Source: Candidatus Rifleibacterium amylolyticum (lineage in GTDB: Bacteria; Muiribacteriota; Ozemobacteria; Ozemobacterales; Ozemobacteraceae). Taken from it: a stretch of DNA of 64,000 nt. This document shows, in pieces, positions 36,057-42,929 of this stretch (its first letter is position 1; each line of letters begins with the position of its first letter). The translations under genes and the position numbers were made by a program. The stretch is from assembly GCA_009917695.1 (NCBI GenBank), contig JAACJG010000012.1, positions 62,001-126,000 on the forward strand, in the 5' to 3' direction. The notes under the pieces are model-generated. The model saw only the letters and a program-made list of their open reading frames with translations. It made no database searches and had not been told where the DNA came from.

Positions 36057-36350
36057 TCAGTTGATGATGGCGAGAATGTCTTCTTCGCGCAGGATCAGAT
36101 AGCTTTCTTCATCGACCTTGATTTCGGTTCCGGCATATTTCGAGAAGATGATTTTGTCATCTTTTTTTACTTCGAGCGGAGTGCGCTTGCCTTCGTCAGT
36201 CAGTTTGCCCGGGCCGGCTGCAATTACGGTGCCTTCGATCGGCTTTTCCTTGCTGGCGGTATCGGGAAGGATTACGCCGCCTTTTGATTTTTCGATGGCG
36301 TCTTTCGGTTTTACGATAACTCTGTCGTTAAGTGGTTTGAGGTTCATCAT
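36057..36350 (-). CDS. groES: Co-chaperonin GroES, copy 1
   Basis: A 97-residue GroES. It has the canonical start ([15 protein letters not shown]), the mobile loop ([16 protein letters not shown], about 21-36) that docks on GroEL, and the ending [12 protein letters not shown]. It sits 30 bp before groEL copy 1. It differs clearly from the second GroES (38161-38448), most in the mobile loop, so the two could have different GroEL preferences (inference). Confidence 0.96.
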   Translation of the reverse strand: MMNLKPLNDRVIVKPKDAIEKSKGGVILPDTASKEKPIEGTVIAAGPGKLTDEGKRTPLEVKKDDKIIFSKYAGTEIKVDEESYLILREEDILAIIN

Positions 36351-36389
36351 TTTTCTCCTGATAAACTTATGAAATTATGTTCGAGGGCT

Positions 36390-36417
36390 GGCGGGGCAGG
36401 GGAGTGCCCTCCCCGCC
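36390..36417 (-). other. GC-rich intercistronic hairpin between groEL2 and groES1
   Basis: An 11-bp stem with one bulged base (36390-36401 with 36407-36417, 5-nt loop), nearly all G-C, starts 17 bp after the groEL2 stop. It has no T run on the minus strand. It is the first of three such hairpins in the chaperone cluster. Confidence 0.8.
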
Positions 36418-36434
36418 GGGAAATCGGGTTTTGC

Positions 36435-38099
36435 TTACATCATGCCGGGCATGCCCATGCCGCCCATGCCACCCATACCGCCCATTCCACCCATGCCGCC
36501 CATACCGGCCGGTTTGGTTTCTTCGGGGATATCGGCAACGAGAACTTCAGTGGTCATGAGGATCGCAGCGATAGAGGAAGCGTTCTGCAGTGCTGATCTG
36601 GTAACTTTGGCCGGGTCAATGATGCCGGCTTTGAACATGTCGATGTATTCGTTGGTGAGAACGTTGTAGCCGTAGCCGGGCTTGTCTTCATTGCGGATTT
36701 TTTCGATGATGACTGCGGGCTCGAGACCGGCGTTGGCGAGGATGAAGTGAATCGGCTTGTGCAGAGCTTTTCTGACGATATCGACGCCGATTTTCTCGTC
36801 ACCGTTAACCTGCAGGGTGTCGAGGGCTTTGCAGGCGTTGAGCAGAGCTACACCGCCGCCGGCGACGACGCCTTCTTCGACCGCAGCGCGGGTGGCGCTG
36901 AGAGCGTCTTCAACACGGGTCTTGCGTTCTTTCATTGCGGTTTCGGTAGCAGCACCGACTTTGATTACGGCTACGCCGCCAGAAAGCTTGGCCAGGCGTT
37001 CCTGCAGTTTTTCCTTGTCGTATGAGCTGGTGCTTCTTTCGATTTCGGCTTTGATCTGACCAATGCGGGCCTGAATGTCTTTGGCATTGCCGGCGCCTTC
37101 GATGATGGTGGTCGATTCTTTGCTGATGACAACCTTCTTGGCGTTGCCGAGGTGTTCGAGGGTGGCGTTTTCAAGCTTGAGACCGATTTCTTCGCTGATC
37201 TTCTGACCTTTGGTCATGACGGCGATGTCTTCGAGCATGGCTTTGCGGCGGTCACCAAAGGCCGGGGCTTTAACGGCGACGCAGTTGAAAGTGCCGCGCA
37301 GTCTGTTGACTACGAGGGTTGCCAGTGCTTCGCCTTCGATGTCTTCGGCGATGATGAGCAGGGGTTTCTTGGTCTGCACGATGCTTTCGAGAACCGGCAG
37401 AATGTCTTTGATGTTGGTGATTTTGCTGTCGGTGATGAGAATGTAGGGGTTTTCGAGAACTGCTTCCATTCTCTCAGTGTCAGTTACCATGTAGGGGCTG
37501 ACATAGCCTTTGTCGAATTCCATACCTTCGACGAAGTCGAGGGTGGTATCGAAACTCTTGGCTTCTTCAACGGTGATAACGCCGTCTTTGCCGACTTTGT
37601 CCATGGCTTCGGCGATGACTTTGCCGATTTCGGGGTCACGAGCCGAGATGGTGGCAACCTGAGCGACGCTGTCTTTGTTGTCGTCGATGCGTTTGGACTG
37701 TTCTTTGATCTTGGCGACTACGGCGTTAACGGCTTTTTCGATGCCGCGCTTGATATAAATCGGGGTAGCGCCGGCTGCGGTGTTTTTAAAACCTTCGTGT
37801 ACAATTGCCTGCGCGAGAACGGTAGCGGTGGTGGTACCGTCGCCGGCGATGTCGTTGGTCTTGCTGGCGACTTCTTTAACGAGCTGAGCGCCCATGTTTT
37901 CGAAGCGATCTTCGACTTCGATTTCTTTGGCGATCATGACGCCGTCATTGGTGACGGTCGGGCTGCCAAAGCTCTTGTTGAGGATGGCATAACAGCCTTT
38001 GGGGCCCAGGGTCGAGCGAACTGCATTCGCCACGGTATCGACGCCTTTTTCGAGGGCTCTTCTTGCGTTTTCGCCATACTTCAGTTGTTTTGCTGCCAT
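36435..38099 (-). CDS. groEL: Chaperonin GroEL, copy 2 (canonical GGM tail)
   Basis: A 554-residue Hsp60 with intact ATP-binding motifs ([11 protein letters not shown] near 86-96). The C-terminus is a canonical glycine-glycine-methionine repeat ending GMPGMM. As the first GroEL behind the CIRCE promoter it is likely the principal chaperonin. It shares long identical blocks with copy 1 in the equatorial domain (e.g. [15 protein letters not shown]). It is preceded by its own groES with a 61 bp gap. Confidence 0.98.
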   Translation of the reverse strand: MAAKQLKYGENARRALEKGVDTVANAVRSTLGPKGCYAILNKSFGSPTVTNDGVMIAKEIEVEDRFENMGAQLVKEVASKTNDIAGDGTTTATVLAQAIVHEGFKNTAAGATPIYIKRGIEKAVNAVVAKIKEQSKRIDDNKDSVAQVATISARDPEIGKVIAEAMDKVGKDGVITVEEAKSFDTTLDFVEGMEFDKGYVSPYMVTDTERMEAVLENPYILITDSKITNIKDILPVLESIVQTKKPLLIIAEDIEGEALATLVVNRLRGTFNCVAVKAPAFGDRRKAMLEDIAVMTKGQKISEEIGLKLENATLEHLGNAKKVVISKESTTIIEGAGNAKDIQARIGQIKAEIERSTSSYDKEKLQERLAKLSGGVAVIKVGAATETAMKERKTRVEDALSATRAAVEEGVVAGGGVALLNACKALDTLQVNGDEKIGVDIVRKALHKPIHFILANAGLEPAVIIEKIRNEDKPGYGYNVLTNEYIDMFKAGIIDPAKVTRSALQNASSIAAILMTTEVLVADIPEETKPAGMGGMGGMGGMGGMGGMGMPGMM

Positions 38100-38160
38100 T
38101 GTAAAATTCTCCTTAAGAATTAATTTTTGTCGTTGTTATGAAGGGGAACGGGGAAAGTTG

Positions 38161-38448
38161 TTATTCTACGGCGAGAACTTCGTCTTCTTTCATGATCAGG
38201 TGCTTTTCGCCGTCGATCATGATTTCGGTTCCTGCCCATTCGGTGAAAATTACGTTGTCGCCCTGCTTGACCTGCATCGGCACGAGTTTACCTTTGCTGT
38301 CAGTGAGGCCTTTGCCGACAAATACGACTTTGCCAGTCTTGGGGCGTGCTTTTGAAGCTGTGTCGGGAATGATGATTCCGGTTGCCGTTTTCTTTTCGGT
38401 TTCGGCGGGTTTGATTACGATACGGTTACCCATCGGGGTGAGGTTCAT
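38161..38448 (-). CDS. groES: Co-chaperonin GroES, copy 2
   Basis: A 95-residue GroES beginning MNLTPMGNRIVIKP, with mobile loop KKTATGIIIPDTASKARP (about 18-35) and the ending LIMKEDEVLAVE. It is the first gene after the CIRCE element and promoter, with a ribosome site (AGGAGG) just before the ATG. It forms the leading groESL pair of the cluster. Confidence 0.97.
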   Translation of the reverse strand: MNLTPMGNRIVIKPAETEKKTATGIIIPDTASKARPKTGKVVFVGKGLTDSKGKLVPMQVKQGDNVIFTEWAGTEIMIDGEKHLIMKEDEVLAVE

Positions 38449-38498
38449 GATGTCCTCCTGTTCGAATTTTATGGAATTTTAAAAACTTAAATTCGCTG

Positions 38499-38525
38499 TT
38501 AGCACTCGACCGCGTTGAGTGCTAG
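38499..38525 (-). promoter_or_regulatory. CIRCE operator (HrcA binding site)
   Basis: TTAGCACTC-N9-GAGTGCTAG, one base from the perfect CIRCE inverted repeat. It is 51 bp upstream of groES copy 2 and immediately downstream of a promoter. The matching repressor gene hrcA lies within the downstream cluster. No second CIRCE was found before groES1, hrcA, grpE, dnaK or dnaJ. Confidence 0.95.
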
Positions 38526-38528
38526 CAA

Positions 38529-38557
38529 AATATAGCGAAAAGCTCTCGACAACTAAA
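38529..38557 (-). promoter_or_regulatory. Promoter of the chaperone cluster
   Basis: On the minus strand TTTAGT (38557-38552), a 17-bp spacer and TATATT (38534-38529) precede the CIRCE element by 3 bp. HrcA bound at CIRCE would block initiation at this promoter. Confidence 0.65.
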
Positions 38558-38734
38558 GACTGTTTAACATTGATTTAAGAATTTGACGGATGATTATGGC
38601 CGTTTAAGCTCAAAAATCAGTCGATAGCTCAAAATTTAGTCGAAAATCTTTGTTTTTTGTTTTTATGAAGCCGTAAAGGCTGTCAAAATCAGCTTATGTG
38701 TTGAATTTTGTTCAGTCATCAATTCATTTCTGCA

Positions 38735-39175
38735 TTATTTTGTGCAGCTTTGCTCTGTTTTTTTGAGATTGGCGATTGAGGCTTTGATGCGGGATATGCC
38801 GGCGCCTAGCACGTTCAAGACGACTGACAGGCTCCAGATATTCAACTGTGAAGGTGTCAGATACTTGAGCAGGTTTCCGCCTACCATTATTGCCACCAGT
38901 GTGAAAGACATCATGACATCGAGCGCGGCTCCGACCTCTTCACTCGAAGACCTGAAAATGAAGCTCATGGCACAGGTTGCCATCAGCTTTTTCCCTGCTG
39001 CTGTGAGGCTGAGCAGATTCACCATGTTAATAATAAAATCGATTATACCCCAGACGATGAGAATCCAGCCCATGGGGTTGTTGGCGTCTCCGCTGATGCC
39101 TTTCAGGGCGATTCCGGCCAGTATTTTGAAGGCGGCGAACGGCAGGCCGATTGTAATGATGTCGAGTTTTTCCAC
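38735..39175 (-). CDS. Small membrane protein, function unknown
   Basis: A 146-residue protein started at a GTG (39175) that follows AGGAGA at good spacing. It has hydrophobic segments at about residues 6-26, 34-58, 85-107 and possibly 112-130, then a lysine-rich C-terminus. No motif or family was recognised. It is a single gene upstream of the chaperone cluster and on the same strand, but the chaperone promoter lies between them. About 175 bp separate it from the divergent FosA-like fusion gene. Confidence 0.6.
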   Translation of the reverse strand: MEKLDIITIGLPFAAFKILAGIALKGISGDANNPMGWILIVWGIIDFIINMVNLLSLTAAGKKLMATCAMSFIFRSSSEEVGAALDVMMSFTLVAIMVGGNLLKYLTPSQLNIWSLSVVLNVLGAGISRIKASIANLKKTEQSCTK

Positions 39176-39285
39176 TATGTCTCTCCTGTTCAGACATCAT
39201 ACCATTTTACCGCCAGAATTCAATTGCAACGAGTTTGCCAACCTCGCGATCATGGTGACGTCTGCTCATGCTATTGCGTCAGGCT

Positions 39286-39313
39286 TTGAGCGGGAACCAA
39301 TCTATGTTAGCAT
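39286..39313 (+). promoter_or_regulatory. Probable promoter of the glyoxalase-phosphorylase fusion gene
   Basis: TTGAGC (39286-39291), a 16-bp spacer and TAGCAT (39308-39313) lie about 37 bp before the chosen ATG at 39350. Confidence 0.45.
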
Positions 39314-39349
39314 TTTTATCGACAAACTCTGTTTTAGAGGTAAGTGCGG

Positions 39350-40540
39350 ATGCGTGGCTTAAACCATATAACTTTTTCTGTCAGTGATCTTGATAAGTCT
39401 TTCTGTTTCTATGAGAGTATTCTTGGATTGCGCCCGGTTGCAAGACTGAAACACTGTGCATATTTTCTCGCTGGCAACCTCTGGCTGGCCATCGTTCACG
39501 AATCAGATTTGGCCAAATCTTCACGGGATGACTATACGCATGTTGCCTTTGATTGCAGTAGCGAAGAATTTGCTGGCCTTAAGGAAAAACTGCTGGCATC
39601 TGGTTGCCGGGAATGGTCGGTGAACCATTCCGAAGGCGATTCGTTCTACTTTACCGATCCTGATGGCCATAAGCTTGAAATTCACATTGGGGATCTGCAA
39701 TCACGGCTGAATGCAATCAGGGGCAATCAGGACGTACATATCTACGAGCCTGATCGATTTCTACAGTCGGTTGCAGATGAGGTGCCGGCGATTCTTGAAT
39801 TTGACCCTGATAAGCCGGCATTCATAGAGCCTTCCAGAGTGTTGAAGCGACTTGAAAAAATGCCTGAGCACTGTGTTGTCTGCTTCTTCAATGATGTCAT
39901 TGCCAGCCTTGAAAAGCAGGGTCGTCTTGAACTGATTACGCAGTTGAAATCTGAGATTGGCTACAATCCTGTTTATCTGATAAAGAATCTTGCCATGCCC
40001 GTTGCCCTTCTTCACCCGGGCGTTGGTGCACCTCTTGCCGCCGGATTTATCGAAGAAGCTATCGCACTGGGCGCCAGTCGCTTTATAGCCTGTGGCGGCG
40101 CGGGTTCGCTCGCAGCCTCACATCAGGTCGGCAAGCTTATCGTTCCGACATTTGCTGTCAGAGACGAGGGCACTTCCTATCACTATATGAGCCATGAGAT
40201 ACAAGCTGTTCCGACTGCCGCTGCTTTAAGTGCCGTTGTCGCAACGCTCGAGGGCCACAGCGTCGATTATGAATGTGCCGGAACCTGGACCACCGACGGG
40301 ATATATCGTGAAACTCGCAAAAAGATCGAAGATAAGAGAAAAATGGGCTGCAGCTGCGTCGAAATGGAAGCCGCAGCGCTCTTTGCCGTAGCGCGCTTCA
40401 GAAATGTCGAGATGGCTCAAATTCTTTATGCCGGCGATGATCTCAGCGGCGAATTCTGGGACTCAAGAAACTGGCATAGTCGAACCGATATTCGCGAAAG
40501 ACTTCTCGAGCTTGCCATTGAAGCCTGCCTCAAAATTTGA
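39350..40540 (+). CDS. Fusion of FosA-like VOC domain and nucleoside phosphorylase domain
   Basis: A 396-residue two-domain protein. Residues about 1-125 form a vicinal-oxygen-chelate domain strikingly like FosA fosfomycin transferase. The three metal ligands seem kept: His in GLNHITF, His in YTHVAF and Glu in HKLEIHIGD; SEGDSFYF also matches. The lysine that in FosA precedes this stretch is serine here (EWSVNHSEG). Residues about 150-396 resemble the PNP_UDP_1 nucleoside phosphorylase family: GGAGSLAASHQVG, VRDEGTSYHY, TTDGIYRET and CVEMEAAALFAVA. The ATG at 39350 is preferred over GTG 39344 for ribosome-site spacing. The fused function is unknown. Confidence 0.82.
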   Translation: MRGLNHITFSVSDLDKSFCFYESILGLRPVARLKHCAYFLAGNLWLAIVHESDLAKSSRDDYTHVAFDCSSEEFAGLKEKLLASGCREWSVNHSEGDSFYFTDPDGHKLEIHIGDLQSRLNAIRGNQDVHIYEPDRFLQSVADEVPAILEFDPDKPAFIEPSRVLKRLEKMPEHCVVCFFNDVIASLEKQGRLELITQLKSEIGYNPVYLIKNLAMPVALLHPGVGAPLAAGFIEEAIALGASRFIACGGAGSLAASHQVGKLIVPTFAVRDEGTSYHYMSHEIQAVPTAAALSAVVATLEGHSVDYECAGTWTTDGIYRETRKKIEDKRKMGCSCVEMEAAALFAVARFRNVEMAQILYAGDDLSGEFWDSRNWHSRTDIRERLLELAIEACLKI

Positions 40541-40568
40541 TCCGATATGAGCTGTTCAATTTGTCATA

Positions 40569-40781
40569 TCACTGATTGAACAGCTTTTCTGCCACGGCTT
40601 TAATTGCAGCTTTGCTCACTTTTTTGAGGTTGTGATCCAGGCTCTTATGCTCCAGAGCTGATATGGTGTCACTTTGCAGGCGAAATTCAAGACTAGAGTC
40701 AGGCTCGATGCCTTTTGTATAAGTGATGAAATCTAAGTGCGATTGCCGGTTGAATATATTGGCGTTTTGGCATAGATTGGC
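40569..40781 (-). pseudogene. Possible gene remnant without start codon
   Basis: An open stretch of 70 codons lies between TAA at 40784-40782 and TGA at 40571-40569. Its translation looks protein-like, ending LDHNLKKVSKAAIKAVAEKLF with an amphipathic helical pattern, but it has no ATG, GTG or TTG near its beginning and no ribosome site. It may be the C-terminal scrap of a decayed gene, or chance. The plus-strand promoter at 40750-40778 overlaps its upstream end. Confidence 0.3.
40750..40778 (+). promoter_or_regulatory. Probable promoter of the tandem-domain membrane protein
   Basis: TTGAAT (40750-40755), a 17-bp spacer and TAGATT (40773-40778) lie 54 bp before the ATG at 40833. Confidence 0.45.
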
Positions 40782-40832
40782 TTAAGTTGGCAGTGAGACG
40801 TCAGTCTGTAATATTAACGAGTGAGGATTACC

Positions 40833-41621
40833 ATGAAATCTATTTTTAAAGCTGGTTGCGGATTGATTGTTCTGTTTGGCCTGGTGATAGCCGCATTGCT
40901 TATTTATGGCAAATCTGGCGGCGAAAGGGCTGTCGGCGAATTCTTTGCCAAGGCTGAAAGCCAGTCTGCTGCTGAATTTCGCGAGCTGATTCATCCCGGT
41001 CTCATAAAAGAAGCTGACCCTGAATTGATACAGGTTTTCATGCAGACTGTTCAAAAAGAATGCGGCAAATTCGCCGGTTTGAACATGAATGGCATGAGTT
41101 TTTCTGATAAATACGAGAATGGTGTGCGAACGGAAGAATACAAAGGCAGCTTTCGTTTCGAGAAACAGGAACTGCCTATGGAGATGACATTCGTCGATGG
41201 CAAACTGCTTGGTTTTTCGGTTAAAAATCAGGCTGTGGCAGTGAAGCTGGTAGCGGCGCTGCGGGTTATGCCGGCATCGCTCATCAGGCCGTATGCCGAA
41301 AAGGCTGCTGCCTTCTGGACTTCGGCCTTAACCGGCAAACCAGAAGAAGCCTTTGGCATGCTGCACGAAAATCTGCAGGTGCAGTATGGGAAAGAGCGCT
41401 TTCTGGAAACCTTCAACGAAATGACGAATCAGGCTGGCAAGCTCACTAAGGTGATTTTCGTCTCATCGCGACCGAAAAAAGACGAAGAAGGCAAAGTTCT
41501 CTTTTTCTTCAAGCTCGACTTCGTTAATGAAAAAGGCGTAAATGCGCACAGCGTGATAGAACTCGCCGGCTTTAAGGGGCACCTGCTCGGCTTCAGCATT
41601 CCATCGAGTGAAACGCCCTGA
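40833..41621 (+). CDS. Membrane-anchored protein with two similar DUF3887/DUF4019-like domains
   Basis: A 262-residue protein anchored by one N-terminal helix (about residues 7-27). Two related halves follow (about 33-130 and 140-262). Each begins with a helix of the type AAAFWTSALTGKPEEAF and ends in a strand such as GKLLGFSV or GHLLGFSI. This is the pattern of DUF3887/DUF4019-type domains of the NTF2-like fold, so an internal duplication is likely. No catalytic residues are evident. The ATG at 40833 follows GAGGA, better than the in-frame GTG at 40821. It is a single gene. Confidence 0.65.
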   Translation: MKSIFKAGCGLIVLFGLVIAALLIYGKSGGERAVGEFFAKAESQSAAEFRELIHPGLIKEADPELIQVFMQTVQKECGKFAGLNMNGMSFSDKYENGVRTEEYKGSFRFEKQELPMEMTFVDGKLLGFSVKNQAVAVKLVAALRVMPASLIRPYAEKAAAFWTSALTGKPEEAFGMLHENLQVQYGKERFLETFNEMTNQAGKLTKVIFVSSRPKKDEEGKVLFFFKLDFVNEKGVNAHSVIELAGFKGHLLGFSIPSSETP

Positions 41622-41630
41622 TTTTACTAC

Positions 41631-41703
41631 ATTGCGAGCGAAGCGAAGCAATCTCTTTTTCTAATAGGATTGCTTCGTCGGGCTGACGCCCTTCTCGCAA
41701 TGA
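41631..41703. repeat. REP/MITE-like palindromic intergenic repeat
   Basis: A compound palindrome of about 70 bp. Outer arms are ATTGCGAG (41631-41638) and CTCGCAAT (41694-41701). An inner perfect 10-bp stem CGAAGCAATC / GATTGCTTCG (41644-41653 with 41668-41677) encloses a 14-nt loop. This resembles small dispersed palindromes common in intergenic regions of many bacteria. It starts 10 bp after a stop codon. Confidence 0.75.
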
Positions 41704-41898
41704 CAGTGAACCCTATACTCTTATGTGACAGAGGGCTAGTGCTGCTTCGTGGCAAAATTTGCTGTGAGATGTCTTGCAAGGCTTGCCTGTTGCGAAGTCG
41801 GAAAACTGTTGCAGCAATTGGCAAATCCGTATCCACGCATTGTATATTAGTTTTCTGCGTTTCTTGTAACATTTATGACTCCTGATACTGGAAAGTCC

Positions 41899-42579
41899 TC
41901 AGGTGGGGCGGGGTTTGCGGATCTGGTCGATCTGAATCCTCAGATCATCGCCTTGATAATCCGAAGAATCAGCGTTCAACATCGGCTGGTTCGAGAGCTG
42001 AAACATCCGACTGAAGCGACTAACCTTGTAGTTTTCCAGCTCAGTCGTCAGTGCAGCAAGCTCGGGGCGGGCCATGTCAAATTTTCCGTCTTCGCCGGCT
42101 GAATGTAGAAAAATTCGGAGATATCTGCCGTCATCCAGGCAGTAATACGCAATTGGGTTGCCCCAGGCATCGACCAGAGAATCGACCTGTGTCTCACACA
42201 TCAGGTAGGGGCCTTTCCATCTAGATTTGTACTGGGTTGCTGTCAGCCCAAGAGTGCACTGTTCACCATCGATCGTCGGAACAAAGGTGCTGAAGAGAAT
42301 GTTTCCGTTGGTTTCGTCAGTGTACAGGTGCTTCCAGACTCGCGCATAAGCTGAAGCATCGAAGGGATCTTTTCCAGCAAAGGGGTAATTTTTGAGATGA
42401 CCCTTGTATGACAAAAAAGCCGTTTTAAGAGAGGTGAGCTGAGATTTAACCCTGGCCCGGTCGCTACGGCCGGCAAGATCTCCGATGAGGAATTCATTCA
42501 GGGACGCAACCAGTGAAATAACGACAAATACCGCCAGATAAATGAATATCGCGCTGCCTGTCTGATGTTGAGGTTCCAT
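41899..42579 (-). CDS. GspG-like (pseudopilin-type) membrane-anchored protein
   Basis: A 226-residue protein when started at 42579 (MEPQHQTGSAIF), preceded by AGGAGC. One hydrophobic helix (about 8-30) follows a short leader with TGSA, like the TGSAF start of the 915-residue protein in the prepilin operon. The remainder has features of type II secretion major pseudopilins: ARVKSQLTSLKTAFLSYKGH and a C-terminal VDAWGNPIAYYCLDDG stretch that resembles the DPWGxPY motif. The canonical GFTLIE peptidase site is absent. It is monocistronic with its own promoter. It may be a divergent pseudopilin or an anchored relative. Confidence 0.6.
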   Translation of the reverse strand: MEPQHQTGSAIFIYLAVFVVISLVASLNEFLIGDLAGRSDRARVKSQLTSLKTAFLSYKGHLKNYPFAGKDPFDASAYARVWKHLYTDETNGNILFSTFVPTIDGEQCTLGLTATQYKSRWKGPYLMCETQVDSLVDAWGNPIAYYCLDDGRYLRIFLHSAGEDGKFDMARPELAALTTELENYKVSRFSRMFQLSNQPMLNADSSDYQGDDLRIQIDQIRKPRPT

Positions 42580-42611
42580 AAGTTGCTCCTGCCATTCGTT
42601 GCGTTGAGTGC

Positions 42612-42639
42612 AATATAGTGCAAAAAAAGCGAACGTCAA
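42612..42639 (-). promoter_or_regulatory. Promoter of the GspG-like gene
   Basis: On the minus strand TTGACG (42639-42634), a 16-bp spacer and TATATT (42617-42612) lie 32 bp before the ATG at 42579. Confidence 0.65.
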
Positions 42640-42929
42640 GGGCGGTGGATTTGCCGGCGGCTTTTGTCAGAATCGCTTTTGCTCGGACTTTTCGGTAGGC
42701 TGTGTTGCTGGTTCTGTGGCGGAGAACTGCCGTCAGTTTTTACCAGACCGGTTCTAGTCACTTCTTTAAGGGAATCGCATTCAATTCTTTTGTTTTGTGC
42801 CAAAATGCCTGTCGTGTCTTGAAAAAAAAAGGTGCATATGCTCAGGGTTTTGATAAAATTTAGTCGAGTTGGAAACAAAACTCTTTCTGACTGAGGGCAA
42901 ACCAGAATTATCTTATATGAGTCAGCAAG
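42640..42929. other. Intergenic region between divergent genes
   Basis: About 290 bp with no convincing reading frame. It should contain the promoter of the two tandem phosphatase genes, but no clear -35/-10 pair was found on the plus strand. Confidence 0.5.

Noticed and set aside
39350-40540. Calling the fusion gene a fosfomycin resistance gene
   Set aside because: A lysine expected to contact the drug appears to be serine and the domain is fused to a phosphorylase, so resistance is not supported.
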